Shown piece after piece: positions 1 to 7,084 of a stretch of 34,893 bases of DNA (its first letter is position 1; every line of letters begins with the position of its first letter). Source of the DNA: an uncultured Erysipelotrichaceae bacterium. Its GTDB lineage: Bacteria > Bacillota_I > Bacilli_A > Erysipelotrichales > Erysipelotrichaceae. The notes below the pieces were generated by a model. It was not told the origin of the DNA, searched no databases, and worked only from the letters and a program-made list of their open reading frames with translations. The position numbers were made by a program, and so were the translations under genes. The stretch lies in contig CACXDM010000053.1 in assembly GCA_902766435.1 (NCBI GenBank), positions 1 to 34,893 of the forward strand. The letters are read 5' to 3'.

Positions 1-22
1 AATGTGCCTTTGACAGCACATT
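1..22 (-). terminator. possible terminator hairpin after efp
   Basis: A perfect 7-bp inverted repeat (AATGTGC/GCACATT, 8-base loop) lies 15 bases past the efp stop codon. The U-run that would complete a rho-independent terminator would fall outside the window, so this is only a candidate. Confidence 0.4.
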
Positions 23-37
23 TCAGCATTACTTTAT

Positions 38-595
38 TCATGCACGTCCGGAATATTTCCCGTCCGCCGTAGAAATCACAACCATTTCCCCATTCTGAAT
101 AAACAAGGGAACACGGATCTCAAGACCGGTTTCGAGTACTGCATTCTTCTGCGCCGAAGTAGCCGTATCGCCTTTCACTGCCTGCTCGCACTCCACAATC
201 TGAAGAACAACCTTATCCGGCAGAATGACACCGAGAATCTCATTATCATACATGGAAATCGTCACGTTCTCATTGGGCTTCATGAACTGCATTTCCCATT
301 TCAGTCTGTCCTTGTTTATTTCGATCTGCTCATATGTGGAATTATCCATGAACACGAGGGAAACACCGTCATCATATAAGTACTGCATTTCCTTTCTTTC
401 AATATGAGCCAGTTCAACCTTGTCACCTCCGGTAAAGGAGATTTCATTAATGACGCCGGAGCGCAGATTCTTGACCTTGACCTTGATGATCATCTGACGC
501 ATGGCAGTCTTGTTATGGTCGATATTCAGTACAGTATAGAGATTGCCGTCATACTCGAATGATGATCCCGGTTTTAAATCATTTACAATAATCAT
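38..595 (-). CDS. efp: translation elongation factor P
   Basis: EF-P binds stalled ribosomes between the P and E sites and promotes peptide bonds at polyproline stretches. At 185 aa it has the family length, with an N-terminal KOW-like domain (about 1-60) followed by two OB-fold domains. The C-terminal part, with motifs such as KGDTAT, ETGLEIRVP and GKYSGRA, is typical. The domain I tip is unusual: where most bacterial EF-Ps carry PGKG with a modified Lys or Arg, this protein reads K29-T-A-M32-R33, so Met is at the B. subtilis Lys32 position. The ATG at 595 has an AGGTG Shine-Dalgarno 4-5 bases upstream. It follows comGG closely and has its own promoter, so it may also receive comG read-through. 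Family identity is certain; how it works with this loop is open. Confidence 0.97.
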   Translation of the reverse strand: MIIVNDLKPGSSFEYDGNLYTVLNIDHNKTAMRQMIIKVKVKNLRSGVINEISFTGGDKVELAHIERKEMQYLYDDGVSLVFMDNSTYEQIEINKDRLKWEMQFMKPNENVTISMYDNEILGVILPDKVVLQIVECEQAVKGDTATSAQKNAVLETGLEIRVPLFIQNGEMVVISTADGKYSGRA

Positions 596-618
596 ATAGC
601 ACCTACCCGTCCATAACT

Positions 619-646
619 ATTGTATTGAAATGCGCCTTTTTGTCAA
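619..646 (-). promoter_or_regulatory. efp promoter overlapping the comGG stop
   Basis: TTGACA (646-641), a 16-bp spacer and TACAAT (624-619) form a good sigma-A type promoter. The TGA stop codon of comGG (645-643) lies inside the -35 hexamer. Confidence 0.7.
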
Positions 647-1038
647 CGCAGATACGACGTGATCACTGCGCTCACACGTTCTGTTTTCACCTCTGTGATC
701 ATTCCGGTATTTTCATCGATATCGATGATGATCTTTTCCGCCAGTTCGCCGCCGATCTCAGCAGATATTGTATTTCCCTCCCGTATGCACAGATACTCAG
801 TCGGCAGAGTCTGATACCATCCGTCTTCTGCTTCCCGGTTCATCAGGCGGCACCGCAGATCATTGACAACAGCCTGTTCCTGCAGGAAATAACGGTTGTT
901 CATTTCGAGATACAGCGCCGCTTCCATCTTTCTTTGATCGTTGAGCGCACAAAGCGTACAGCAGACAGATACTGCCAGCAGTATGGAAAGAAAATACACA
1001 CTGATAAAGCCTTTACGCCTGACAAAGTGCTTTTTCAT
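643..1038 (-). CDS. comGG: ComGG-like minor pseudopilin
   Basis: Last gene of the competence pseudopilus operon, probably a minor pseudopilin of the DNA-uptake machine. The protein (131 aa from this start) opens with a short basic leader, then RRKGF followed by a hydrophobic segment (about 11-30), the class III prepilin pattern. As in B. subtilis ComGG there is no Glu at mature position 5. A TTG at 1068 would add 10 residues but has no ribosome-binding site. The ATG at 1038 has AGAGGAA about 10 bases upstream and places the leader correctly. It overlaps comGF by 26 bases. Sequence similarity to known ComGG is weak, so the name rests mainly on position and the prepilin N-terminus. Confidence 0.72.
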   Translation of the reverse strand: MKKHFVRRKGFISVYFLSILLAVSVCCTLCALNDQRKMEAALYLEMNNRYFLQEQAVVNDLRCRLMNREAEDGWYQTLPTEYLCIREGNTISAEIGGELAEKIIIDIDENTGMITEVKTERVSAVITSYLR

Positions 1039-1420
1039 ATGTTCTGTTTCCTCTTTCAAATACGGCAAAGATCAGCCCGTCATTCAAAGTGAAACGGACT
1101 TCATCCACAGCGGAAAAGAAAATCTGTGTTCCCGGCTGAAGAATGAGATGATCATTCGTCTGCCGCAGAGTCATCCGCCGGTTCTGATACACAAAGGATA
1201 TTTCTCTTTCACTGAACTCAATATCATACGCCGTCAGCATGATGTTTCTGAGCTGGGCAAGAGCGACTTCATCCTGCACTTCCTCCGTAAATGTCAAAAG
1301 CTCAGCGCTGATCCGTATGCCGGCAGCACATACGGGAAGTAGTGTCAGAGCAGCCGCAAGAACCATAACATATTCGGCAGTCATGAATCCGCTTCTTCCG
1401 CGGAACCTTCTGCTTCGCAT
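1013..1420 (-). CDS. comGF: ComGF-like minor pseudopilin
   Basis: Probable minor pseudopilin of the ComG system, 135 aa. The N-terminus carries a basic leader and RSGFMTAE, giving the prepilin cleavage site with Glu at mature position 5, then a hydrophobic helix of about 20 residues. The C-terminal region, with VRFTLNDGLIFAVFE and a following RTYEKA segment, resembles the conserved end of B. subtilis ComGF. The frame is open to a GTG at 1426, but the ATG at 1420 has AGGAGG at 6-base spacing and is preferred. Its 5' end overlaps comGE by 40 bases, which implies translational coupling. Confidence 0.82.
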   Translation of the reverse strand: MRSRRFRGRSGFMTAEYVMVLAAALTLLPVCAAGIRISAELLTFTEEVQDEVALAQLRNIMLTAYDIEFSEREISFVYQNRRMTLRQTNDHLILQPGTQIFFSAVDEVRFTLNDGLIFAVFERGNRTYEKALCQA

Positions 1421-1602
1421 CGGCACCCTCCTCTCATTGCCTCTTCCGTACGCTCTTCCATTCTGCCGAAGAGACTGCCGATCTTTTCCGAAGTTTTCAT
1501 ATGGGATTCCGCAGCCGAAAAGATCAGAAACGCAGCAAACGACACAATGATCACGGCAGTCAGTATCTCCGGCAGCATGAATCCTTTTTTATCTGATGAC
1601 AA
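1381..1602 (-). CDS. comGE: ComGE-like minor pseudopilin
   Basis: Small prepilin-like protein (73 aa) in the ComGE position. The motif DKKGFMLPE gives a class III prepilin cleavage site with Glu at mature position 5, followed by a hydrophobic helix (LTAVIIVSFAAFLIF). The frame extends to a TTG at 1626, but a TTG at 1602 is preceded by a perfect AGGAGG at 5 bases and puts the leader at normal length, so I start there. It overlaps comGD by 14 bases and comGF by 40 bases. The Cys- and Glu-rich tail has no recognised domain. ComGE proteins diverge strongly, so the call depends on context. Confidence 0.75.
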   Translation of the reverse strand: MSSDKKGFMLPEILTAVIIVSFAAFLIFSAAESHMKTSEKIGSLFGRMEERTEEAMRGGCRCEAEGSAEEADS

Positions 1603-1897
1603 TTCTTCCTCCTCCCAGTTCAACAACGATATCCCTGTGCCGGAAATGCATTGTGCCGGCGCTTCTCACATTGCCTGCCGCATTGAAATAAACAACATGT
1701 CCCTCATCATCCTCATAAACGGTGCTTTCCGCCCGGCAGAGCGCTTCCGACTGCTTCAGAAGATACGCATCGGGAAACTGATAGAATGTACTGATCTGTC
1801 CGGTGCTTACAGGCACACAGAGATTCATGAACAATGACACGATAACAAGCACTGCGCACATCTCTGCCAGCGTATAGCCCTTATTCAACCACCGCAT
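1589..1897 (-). CDS. comGD: ComGD-like minor pseudopilin
   Basis: Minor pseudopilin of the competence pseudopilus, 102 aa. The N-terminus has NKGYTLAE (processing site, Glu at mature position 5) and a hydrophobic helix. The C-terminal half, with GHVVYFNAAGN and ELGGGRIVIR, matches the pattern of the B. subtilis ComGD C-terminus. The ATG at 1897 lies inside the end of comGC (17-base overlap) and has only a weak Shine-Dalgarno, so it probably depends on coupling with comGC. ComGD in other Firmicutes is usually longer, about 130-145 aa. Confidence 0.85.
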   Translation of the reverse strand: MRWLNKGYTLAEMCAVLVIVSLFMNLCVPVSTGQISTFYQFPDAYLLKQSEALCRAESTVYEDDEGHVVYFNAAGNVRSAGTMHFRHRDIVVELGGGRIVIR

Positions 1898-2174
1898 GTC
1901 CGTCTGAAATCACCAGGCTGTGAGAACCGTCACATGTGATCTGTTCCTCACTCAGCAGTCCGGCGGAAACAAGGTCAGAGACACCGGAAGGATAATCACC
2001 GTATTCAAGTCTGTACTGAAGAATGGCCGAATCACCGATTTTCTCGAGCGCCCGGCACCCCTTCGAACTGACAATACCGAGTGTTTTCTGAATATTCGGC
2101 ACAGTCAGAAGAAACAGGACGGAGATAATCAGAATAACAATTGTCATCTCCAGAAGTGTAAAGCCTTTTTTCAT
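1881..2174 (-). CDS. comGC: ComGC major pseudopilin
   Basis: Major pseudopilin forming the fibre used in transformation. At 97 aa it has the family size. The N-terminus MKKGFTLLEM is the canonical class III prepilin signal, cut after Gly by a ComC-type peptidase (none in this window), followed by a conserved hydrophobic helix. The C-terminal part contains a KGC segment and a second Cys (ITCDGS), fitting the intramolecular disulfide known for ComGC. The ATG has AAGGAGAG upstream. It sits between comGB and comGD. Confidence 0.95.
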   Translation of the reverse strand: MKKGFTLLEMTIVILIISVLFLLTVPNIQKTLGIVSSKGCRALEKIGDSAILQYRLEYGDYPSGVSDLVSAGLLSEEQITCDGSHSLVISDGHAVVE

Positions 2175-2189
2175 TTTTTCTCTCCTTTA

Positions 2190-3152
2190 CTAGATGCTTC
2201 GCATCATTGCCATCGGAATCATCAGAATCCTGTATACCGTGATAATGACAATACCGATCAGTGAGTATGCCGCCAGCTGTATCAGAACAGTCAGCCGGCG
2301 GATCTGTCTGTTCCTTCTCTCCTCCACCATGGCAAGATACCCTTCCAGCATGGCTTCCGTGTCTGAGGCATGAACGGCAATACGGAAAAAACGCAGCAGA
2401 GCCTTTTCGATGTACGGAGTCTGCAGAGCACTCTCAAAAGACTCACCTTTCAGAAGCCGGACATCAAGTACTTCGGCGATCAGCGAAACAAGCGGTTTAT
2501 CCTTCATATGCTTCAGAACATTCATGCATTCATACGTGGACGGATTAACCCGCATAAACGAAAGATAGAAACGGATGAACTCAGCGGAAGCATATTGTGT
2601 CAGCAGAGATTCGGGAAATCGTTTTGCCATGAAGGAATATGTGTTTCTGATTCTTGCCGGCTGCAGGAAATACAGCACAAGCAGTCCTCCGGCCGCCATA
2701 ATCACAAGACCTGCCGCCGACAATAACATGGCTCCTTTCTGCAGAATGCGGTAACCCGAAGGATCAATCCCGAAACTCCCGGTCAGACTGAGCATCTGCG
2801 GCATCACGATCATCCCGAACATCAGCATTCCGGCCATGACACCGGCAGCCATCAGAACCGGATAGAGAAGTCCTTTGATCAGTTCTGCTTTTCTTTTTTC
2901 CTCTTCATCTGCGATCATTACGGAAACGGTAAGACTGTCACTGAAGGAAAGATACCGGATGAAGCCGGCAAAATAACCGCGGTAAACCGGCGGACAGAAC
3001 GGTGGGAATACATCCGCAATGTTTTCCCCTTCCCCGAGTTTCTTACGGATTTCACTGAATGCTGCAGCGGACTTTTCGTTTTCAGCGACATCCATTGCGT
3101 CCGGCAGGGAAAAACCGTTGTCAAGCAGCTTCTGCAGCGAAGTGCAGGTCAT
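2190..3152 (-). CDS. comGB: ComGB, competence pseudopilus platform protein
   Basis: Polytopic inner-membrane platform protein of the type II secretion F/PilC family, which couples the ComGA ATPase to pseudopilus assembly. It is 320 aa, close to B. subtilis ComGB (323 aa). Two cytoplasmic T2SSF-type domains (about 1-95 and 175-285) alternate with hydrophobic segments near 98-125, 145-167 and 290-315. It starts 4 bases after the comGA stop with no strong Shine-Dalgarno, so translation is probably coupled to comGA. Confidence 0.93.
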   Translation of the reverse strand: MTCTSLQKLLDNGFSLPDAMDVAENEKSAAAFSEIRKKLGEGENIADVFPPFCPPVYRGYFAGFIRYLSFSDSLTVSVMIADEEEKRKAELIKGLLYPVLMAAGVMAGMLMFGMIVMPQMLSLTGSFGIDPSGYRILQKGAMLLSAAGLVIMAAGGLLVLYFLQPARIRNTYSFMAKRFPESLLTQYASAEFIRFYLSFMRVNPSTYECMNVLKHMKDKPLVSLIAEVLDVRLLKGESFESALQTPYIEKALLRFFRIAVHASDTEAMLEGYLAMVEERRNRQIRRLTVLIQLAAYSLIGIVIITVYRILMIPMAMMRSI

Positions 3153-3156
3153 TCTG

Positions 3157-4137
3157 TCAAGCGAGATCCGCTTCCGCCTGCGCTTTGGTGATAATTCCCG
3201 ATTCAGCAGCTTCCATAATCTTTTCCCGTAATCCGCGGAATGAAGCGGTCGTCTTTTCCTGTGTGAGATAATTCATCACCTCCCGCCGGTCCATAATCTC
3301 GTAAATCCCTGTTCTGCCGCCCGGCACGTCATACAGTCTCTGGTTTGATATTCCCCGCAGCACATCCTGCAGCTGATGTTTCTGCACCCCGAGATCCAGA
3401 ATGCGGCTGATGGCGGACACACACGAAAAACTGTGCAGACTGGTCACGACAAGATGTCCTGTCAGCGCGCAGCTGACTGCCATCCTTGCGGCAGATGAAT
3501 CTCTGATTTCCCCGATCATAATGATGTCCGGATCGTGACGCATCAGCTGTCTTACACCTTCTTCATAAGTGAAATGCTGTCTCTCATTGATCTGCAGCTG
3601 CACGTAGGATTCATTGACCACTTCCACCGGATCCTCAAGCGTAAAGATTTTCTTTCCCTCACATGCATTCAGAACCGTATAAAGACTCGTTGTTTTCCCG
3701 GAGCCGGTAGGACCGGAAAAGATAAAGAGACCGTCACGGTGGCAGGTAACGGAAGACAGCCATTTTCTGACCGAGGGATCATAAGTCAGATCATTTACCG
3801 TCAGCGCCGAATGATTGTTGAGAATCCGCAGCACGCCGCTTGTGATGTGATAACTTGAGACAACGGCAAATCTCAGTGAGAGCCTGGCATTTCCAACCGA
3901 TTCTTCAAAACGTCCGGTCTGCGGTTCATGCATATGGGACAGATCCAGATTTGCCCGGTACATCAGATACTGGAAAAACCTGTCATCATCCTCATGCGGC
4001 TTCAGCATTCTGATCTCATCTTTCACCCGCATTTCAATCACAGTCCTGCCTCCGTTGTTTTCCGTCACGCTGAAATGAATATCCGTCACACCGTAATCAA
4101 GTGCGATTTTCAGGCATTCCCGCAGTCTGTTCAGCAT
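3157..4137 (-). CDS. comGA: ComGA, competence pseudopilus assembly ATPase
   Basis: Secretion ATPase of the GspE/PilB family that powers pseudopilus assembly in DNA uptake. Visible motifs are the TDIHF element near residue 18, Walker A GPTGSGKT (142-149), the Asp box and Walker B around DPDIIMIGEIRD (202-213) and the His box TGHLVVTSLH (226-235). At 326 aa it is shorter than B. subtilis ComGA. The Cys-containing insert usually found after the SQRL-type segment is reduced to NQRLYDVPGGRTGIYE. The ATG has AAGGGGG upstream. A TATATAG sequence lies about 30 bases further upstream, but I could not define a complete promoter. Confidence 0.96.
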   Translation of the reverse strand: MLNRLRECLKIALDYGVTDIHFSVTENNGGRTVIEMRVKDEIRMLKPHEDDDRFFQYLMYRANLDLSHMHEPQTGRFEESVGNARLSLRFAVVSSYHITSGVLRILNNHSALTVNDLTYDPSVRKWLSSVTCHRDGLFIFSGPTGSGKTTSLYTVLNACEGKKIFTLEDPVEVVNESYVQLQINERQHFTYEEGVRQLMRHDPDIIMIGEIRDSSAARMAVSCALTGHLVVTSLHSFSCVSAISRILDLGVQKHQLQDVLRGISNQRLYDVPGGRTGIYEIMDRREVMNYLTQEKTTASFRGLREKIMEAAESGIITKAQAEADLA

Positions 4138-4187
4138 TGCTCTTTCCCCCTTCCGCTAACTATATAGTCAAAAAAATCCCGATTCCG

Positions 4188-4211
4188 AAAAAAAACATCC
4201 CGAAGGATGTT
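4188..4211 (-). terminator. rho-independent terminator of the hydrolase gene
   Basis: On the minus strand AACATCC-TTCG-GGATGTT forms a 7-bp stem with a stable TTCG tetraloop, followed by a run of eight T. It lies between the hydrolase stop and comGA and separates the two units. Confidence 0.9.
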
Positions 4212-4229
4212 CAAGGGTATCAGATTATC

Positions 4230-4847
4230 TTAAGTTCTGTCTGATCCGGCCATTGAAACCAGAAACGGATTCATCTGACGTTCTCTTCCGATTGTCGTTG
4301 CCGGCCCGTGACCGGGAAGCACCTTCAGATCATTCGGAAGTGTCAGAAGAAACTGCAGTGAACTGTTCATCTGCGCATCATCACCGGAATAAAGATCCGT
4401 CCGCCCGATGGAACCGGCAAACAGAGTGTCACCGGAGAAAAGAAGTCCGCGGTATCTTACACAGACACTTCCGGCAGTATGACCGGGCGTATGATATACC
4501 GTCAGCGGAAATATCCCGACCTGAATCTCACCCTGATTCAGATCAGTGATCTCATGATAAACCGGCGCGTCAAAGCCGTATTTCACAGCATCCGGATCAA
4601 CCAGAATACGGTCAGCCGGATGAAGATATACGGGACATCCGTACTCATCTGCCGTATCATCTGCAGCACCCGTATGATCATCATGTCCATGCGTCAGTAT
4701 GATGCCGTCCACAGTTTCATCTTTGCCGATACAGCGGATAATCTCCCCGGCATACCGCCCGGGATCGACGATTAATACATGGCCCTTATCATGAAGAATG
4801 TAAATATTCTCCTGATACAGACCGATCGGCAGTACATCCACTTTCAT
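4230..4847 (-). CDS. metallo-beta-lactamase fold hydrolase, glyoxalase II-like
   Basis: Cytoplasmic Zn hydrolase of the metallo-beta-lactamase superfamily, 205 aa, resembling YqgX/GloB-like proteins. Metal-site residues are all visible: THGHDDH (His53, His55, Asp57, His58), His123 in PGHTAGS, Asp140 in FSGDTLF and His180 in LPGHGP. These support hydrolysis of a thioester such as S-lactoylglutathione or a bacillithiol analogue, but the substrate cannot be read from sequence. It begins right after the rpmG terminator. No Shine-Dalgarno is visible before the ATG at 4847, only an A/T-rich stretch, yet the N-terminus MKVDVLPIG fits the family. Confidence 0.9.
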   Translation of the reverse strand: MKVDVLPIGLYQENIYILHDKGHVLIVDPGRYAGEIIRCIGKDETVDGIILTHGHDDHTGAADDTADEYGCPVYLHPADRILVDPDAVKYGFDAPVYHEITDLNQGEIQVGIFPLTVYHTPGHTAGSVCVRYRGLLFSGDTLFAGSIGRTDLYSGDDAQMNSSLQFLLTLPNDLKVLPGHGPATTIGRERQMNPFLVSMAGSDRT

Positions 4848-4855
4848 AAAAATAC

Positions 4856-4879
4856 AAAAAAATAACCCAAGGGTTATTT
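4856..4879 (-). terminator. terminator overlapping the rpmG stop
   Basis: On the minus strand AAATAACCC and GGGTTATTT form a 9-bp inverted repeat with a 2-base centre, followed by T residues. The rpmG TAA stop lies within the 5' arm. Confidence 0.85.
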
Positions 4880-5026
4880 CTTCTCCTTATGCAGTGTTAC
4901 TTTGTTGCAGCGAGGGCAGTACTTCTTGATTTCCATCTTTTCGGCATGCTTACGCTTATTTCTTGTACCGATATAGTTTTCTTCACGGCACTCAGAACAC
5001 TTAAATGTGATATTTTCTCTTGGCAT
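4874..5026 (-). CDS. rpmG: 50S ribosomal protein L33, zinc-binding type
   Basis: Ribosomal protein L33, 50 aa, a small basic component of the large subunit. Four Cys in two CxxC pairs (C10/C13 and C37/C40) mark the zinc-binding C+ form. The central RNKRKHAEK and KKYCPRCNK stretches are characteristic. The reading frame is open further upstream, but the ATG at 5026 has a perfect AGGAGGTG six bases upstream and gives the family length. It has its own promoter, divergent from ispG. Confidence 0.97.
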   Translation of the reverse strand: MPRENITFKCSECREENYIGTRNKRKHAEKMEIKKYCPRCNKVTLHKEKK

Positions 5027-5056
5027 TACAACACCTCCTGACCGATTACGCAGTGA

Positions 5057-5085
5057 AGTATAACATAATCCAATTACTTTTCCAA
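5057..5085 (-). promoter_or_regulatory. rpmG promoter
   Basis: TTGGAA (5085-5080), a 17-bp spacer and TATACT (5062-5057) on the minus strand, about 30 bases before the rpmG start. The -35 hexamer occupies the same six base pairs as the weak -35 of the divergent ispG promoter. Confidence 0.6.
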
Positions 5086-5109
5086 GCATTTATTACCCGT
5101 TCTTATAAT
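5080..5109 (+). promoter_or_regulatory. ispG promoter
   Basis: A perfect TATAAT (5104-5109) lies 24 bases before the ispG ATG, with a weak TTCCAA -35 (5080-5085) at 18-bp spacing. Confidence 0.6.
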
Positions 5110-5133
5110 GAGATAATGATGTCGGAGGTAATT

Positions 5134-6192
5134 ATGAAAAGGACTGAAACCAGACCGATCTTTGTGGGAAATCTGCAGATCGGCGGACAGAATAAATGCA
5201 TTCTTCAGTCAATGACGAATATTCCTGCCAAAGATGTCGAACGATCCGTCGCCCAGATTCTTGATCTGGAGGAACGCGGATGTGAACTGATCCGGACGGC
5301 AGTGCTTGACGAAGAAGATGCCAGAGCAATAAAAGAGATCAAACAGAGGATTCATATCCCGATTGTTGCCGATATTCATTTCAACTACCGGCTTGCCCTT
5401 CTTTCGGCGGAAGCAGGCGCTGACGCAATCCGGATCAATCCGGGAAACATCGGTGACAGAAGCCATACAGAAGCAGTCGTCAATATCTGCCGCGAAAAAC
5501 ATCTGCCGATCCGTATCGGCATCAACGGCGGATCACTGGAAAAGGAACTTCTCGAAAAATACGGCGGCATCTGCGCCGAAGCGATGATTGAAAGCGCCGA
5601 CAGACATGTAAAGATTCTCGAGGAACTTGATTTCCATGACATCTGTCTTTCTTTCAAGTCTTCCGATGTCGAACTCACGATCAAAGCCTATGAAGCGGCA
5701 GCGGAACACTTCCCGTATCCTCTTCACCTGGGTGTAACGGAAGCAGGCGGTTTTACCGGAAGCGCGGTAAAGTCAAGCGCTGCTCTCGGCACACTGCTTC
5801 ATGAAGGAATCGGCGATACGATCCGTGTATCGGTATCCGGACCGCCGGCAGACGAACTCATTATCGGCAAACAGCTGCTGAAATGCTTCGGCCTGATCAA
5901 AAACGTACCGGATCTGATTGCCTGTCCCACCTGCGGCCGCATTCAGTATGATATGCTTCCTCTGGTAAAGGAAATGGAAGACTATCTGTCTACCGTCAAA
6001 AGCGATATCACCGTTGCCATAATGGGCTGCCCCGTAAACGGCATCCAGGAAGCAGGCCGCGCGGATATCGGTATTGCCGGAGGATATGATTCCGGCATTC
6101 TGTTCCGCAACGGCAAAACAATCAGAACCGTACCTCAGGATCAGATCAAAGACACATTGATCGAAGAGATCGAAAAAATGATTCACGGATAA
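5134..6192 (+). CDS. ispG: 4-hydroxy-3-methylbut-2-en-1-yl diphosphate synthase
   Basis: IspG (GcpE) carries out the penultimate step of the MEP isoprenoid pathway, converting MEcPP to HMBPP with a [4Fe-4S] cluster. The protein is 352 aa, the length of the bacterial single-chain form. An N-terminal TIM-barrel carries QSMTN, IVADIHF and INPGN motifs. The C-terminal cluster domain has Cys264, Cys267 and Cys299 (ACPTCGR and MGCPVNG) and Glu306. The frame is open to 5020, but the ATG at 5134 has GGAGGT at 4-5 bases and matches the family N-terminus. IspH, the next enzyme in the pathway, is encoded 2.3 kb away at 8504. Confidence 0.97.
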   Translation: MKRTETRPIFVGNLQIGGQNKCILQSMTNIPAKDVERSVAQILDLEERGCELIRTAVLDEEDARAIKEIKQRIHIPIVADIHFNYRLALLSAEAGADAIRINPGNIGDRSHTEAVVNICREKHLPIRIGINGGSLEKELLEKYGGICAEAMIESADRHVKILEELDFHDICLSFKSSDVELTIKAYEAAAEHFPYPLHLGVTEAGGFTGSAVKSSAALGTLLHEGIGDTIRVSVSGPPADELIIGKQLLKCFGLIKNVPDLIACPTCGRIQYDMLPLVKEMEDYLSTVKSDITVAIMGCPVNGIQEAGRADIGIAGGYDSGILFRNGKTIRTVPQDQIKDTLIEEIEKMIHG

Positions 6193-6219
6193 AAAGAGCA
6201 GAAATTCATCTGCTCTTTT
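6192..6219. terminator. bidirectional terminator between ispG and nfo
   Basis: A perfect 11-bp inverted repeat (AAAAGAGCAGA/TCTGCTCTTTT, 6-base loop) ends in T residues on both strands. It can serve the convergent ispG and nfo. The nfo stop codon lies in the loop. Confidence 0.85.
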
Positions 6220-7084
6220 CCATTGCATCAAGTACAGCGGGATCATAAACACCGCTTCTGATCATTTCGATTTCATACCCGTAAGGCGGCTTACTGCCGA
6301 TATACGGCGTTTCCAGAATCTTTGCGATATGGGCAGTACGGGGATTTACCGCAATACCTCGCAGGATATCAAAACCGATCGTTCCCCGGCCTATATTGGC
6401 ATGCCGGTCTTTTCCGGCCCCTTTTTCATTTTTCGAATCATTGAGATGAATCACATGCATCCGGTCAAGGCCGATGACTCTGTCAAACTCATCAAGCACG
6501 CTGTCAAAGTCATTAATATCATATCCCGCATCATTTGTATGACAGGTATCAAAACACACACCGTATCTTTCCGGCTGCTTAAGACCTTCCAGAATCTGTG
6601 CCAGCTGTTCAAATGTTCTGCCGATCTCACTTCCCTTGCCGGCCATCGTTTCCAGACAGACAGTCACATCTTCGGCAACATTCACCATGTTCAGATGCTT
6701 AACCGCAGTACTGATTCCGGTTTCGGCATCGGTTGTCGTATAAGAACCGGGGTGAAGAACAAGATACTTCGCACCGATCTCATGTGTTCTTTCAATTTCC
6801 TGCTGCAGAAAGCTGACGGCAAGTTCCGCAACTTCCGGTTTGACGGAATTGGCGGGGTTGATGATATACGGCGCGTGAATGATCATGCGGTCCATCGGCA
6901 GTCCGTTTTCCTTCATCAGAGCAGCCGCTTCTTCAAGCTTCATTTCACTGACGGGACGTCTTCTGGTATTCTGCGGTGCACCTGTATACAGCATCATTGC
7001 ATTGGCGCCGTAGGAAAGCGCTTCTTCCACGCTTCCGGCAAGAAAACGCGGTGCTTTCATCTGAACATGACAGCCGATGATCAT
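6206..7084 (-). CDS. nfo: deoxyribonuclease IV (AP endonuclease)
   Basis: Endonuclease IV cleaves 5' of abasic sites in base excision repair, using three zinc ions in a TIM barrel. At 292 aa it has the family length. The metal ligands can be placed by motif: His70 (IIHAPY), His111 (VLHPGS), Glu145 (CLETMAG), Asp179 and His182 (CFDTCHTND), His213 (VIHLNDSK), Asp226 and His228 (KDRHANIG) and Glu258 (LETP). The start ATG overlaps the stop of the upstream helicase gene as ATGA, so the two are coupled. The cshB-nfo order is also found in B. subtilis (yqfR-yqfS). Confidence 0.97.
   Translation of the reverse strand: MIIGCHVQMKAPRFLAGSVEEALSYGANAMMLYTGAPQNTRRRPVSEMKLEEAAALMKENGLPMDRMIIHAPYIINPANSVKPEVAELAVSFLQQEIERTHEIGAKYLVLHPGSYTTTDAETGISTAVKHLNMVNVAEDVTVCLETMAGKGSEIGRTFEQLAQILEGLKQPERYGVCFDTCHTNDAGYDINDFDSVLDEFDRVIGLDRMHVIHLNDSKNEKGAGKDRHANIGRGTIGFDILRGIAVNPRTAHIAKILETPYIGSKPPYGYEIEMIRSGVYDPAVLDAMEKSR

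Noticed and set aside
1039..1068. TTG start of comGG at 1068
   Set aside because: No ribosome-binding site; it would place ten extra residues before an otherwise normal prepilin leader. The ATG at 1038 has AGAGGAA upstream.
5027..5089. Longer rpmG frame of 71 aa
   Set aside because: The extra codons cover the promoter and Shine-Dalgarno; the ATG at 5026 gives the conserved 50-aa L33.
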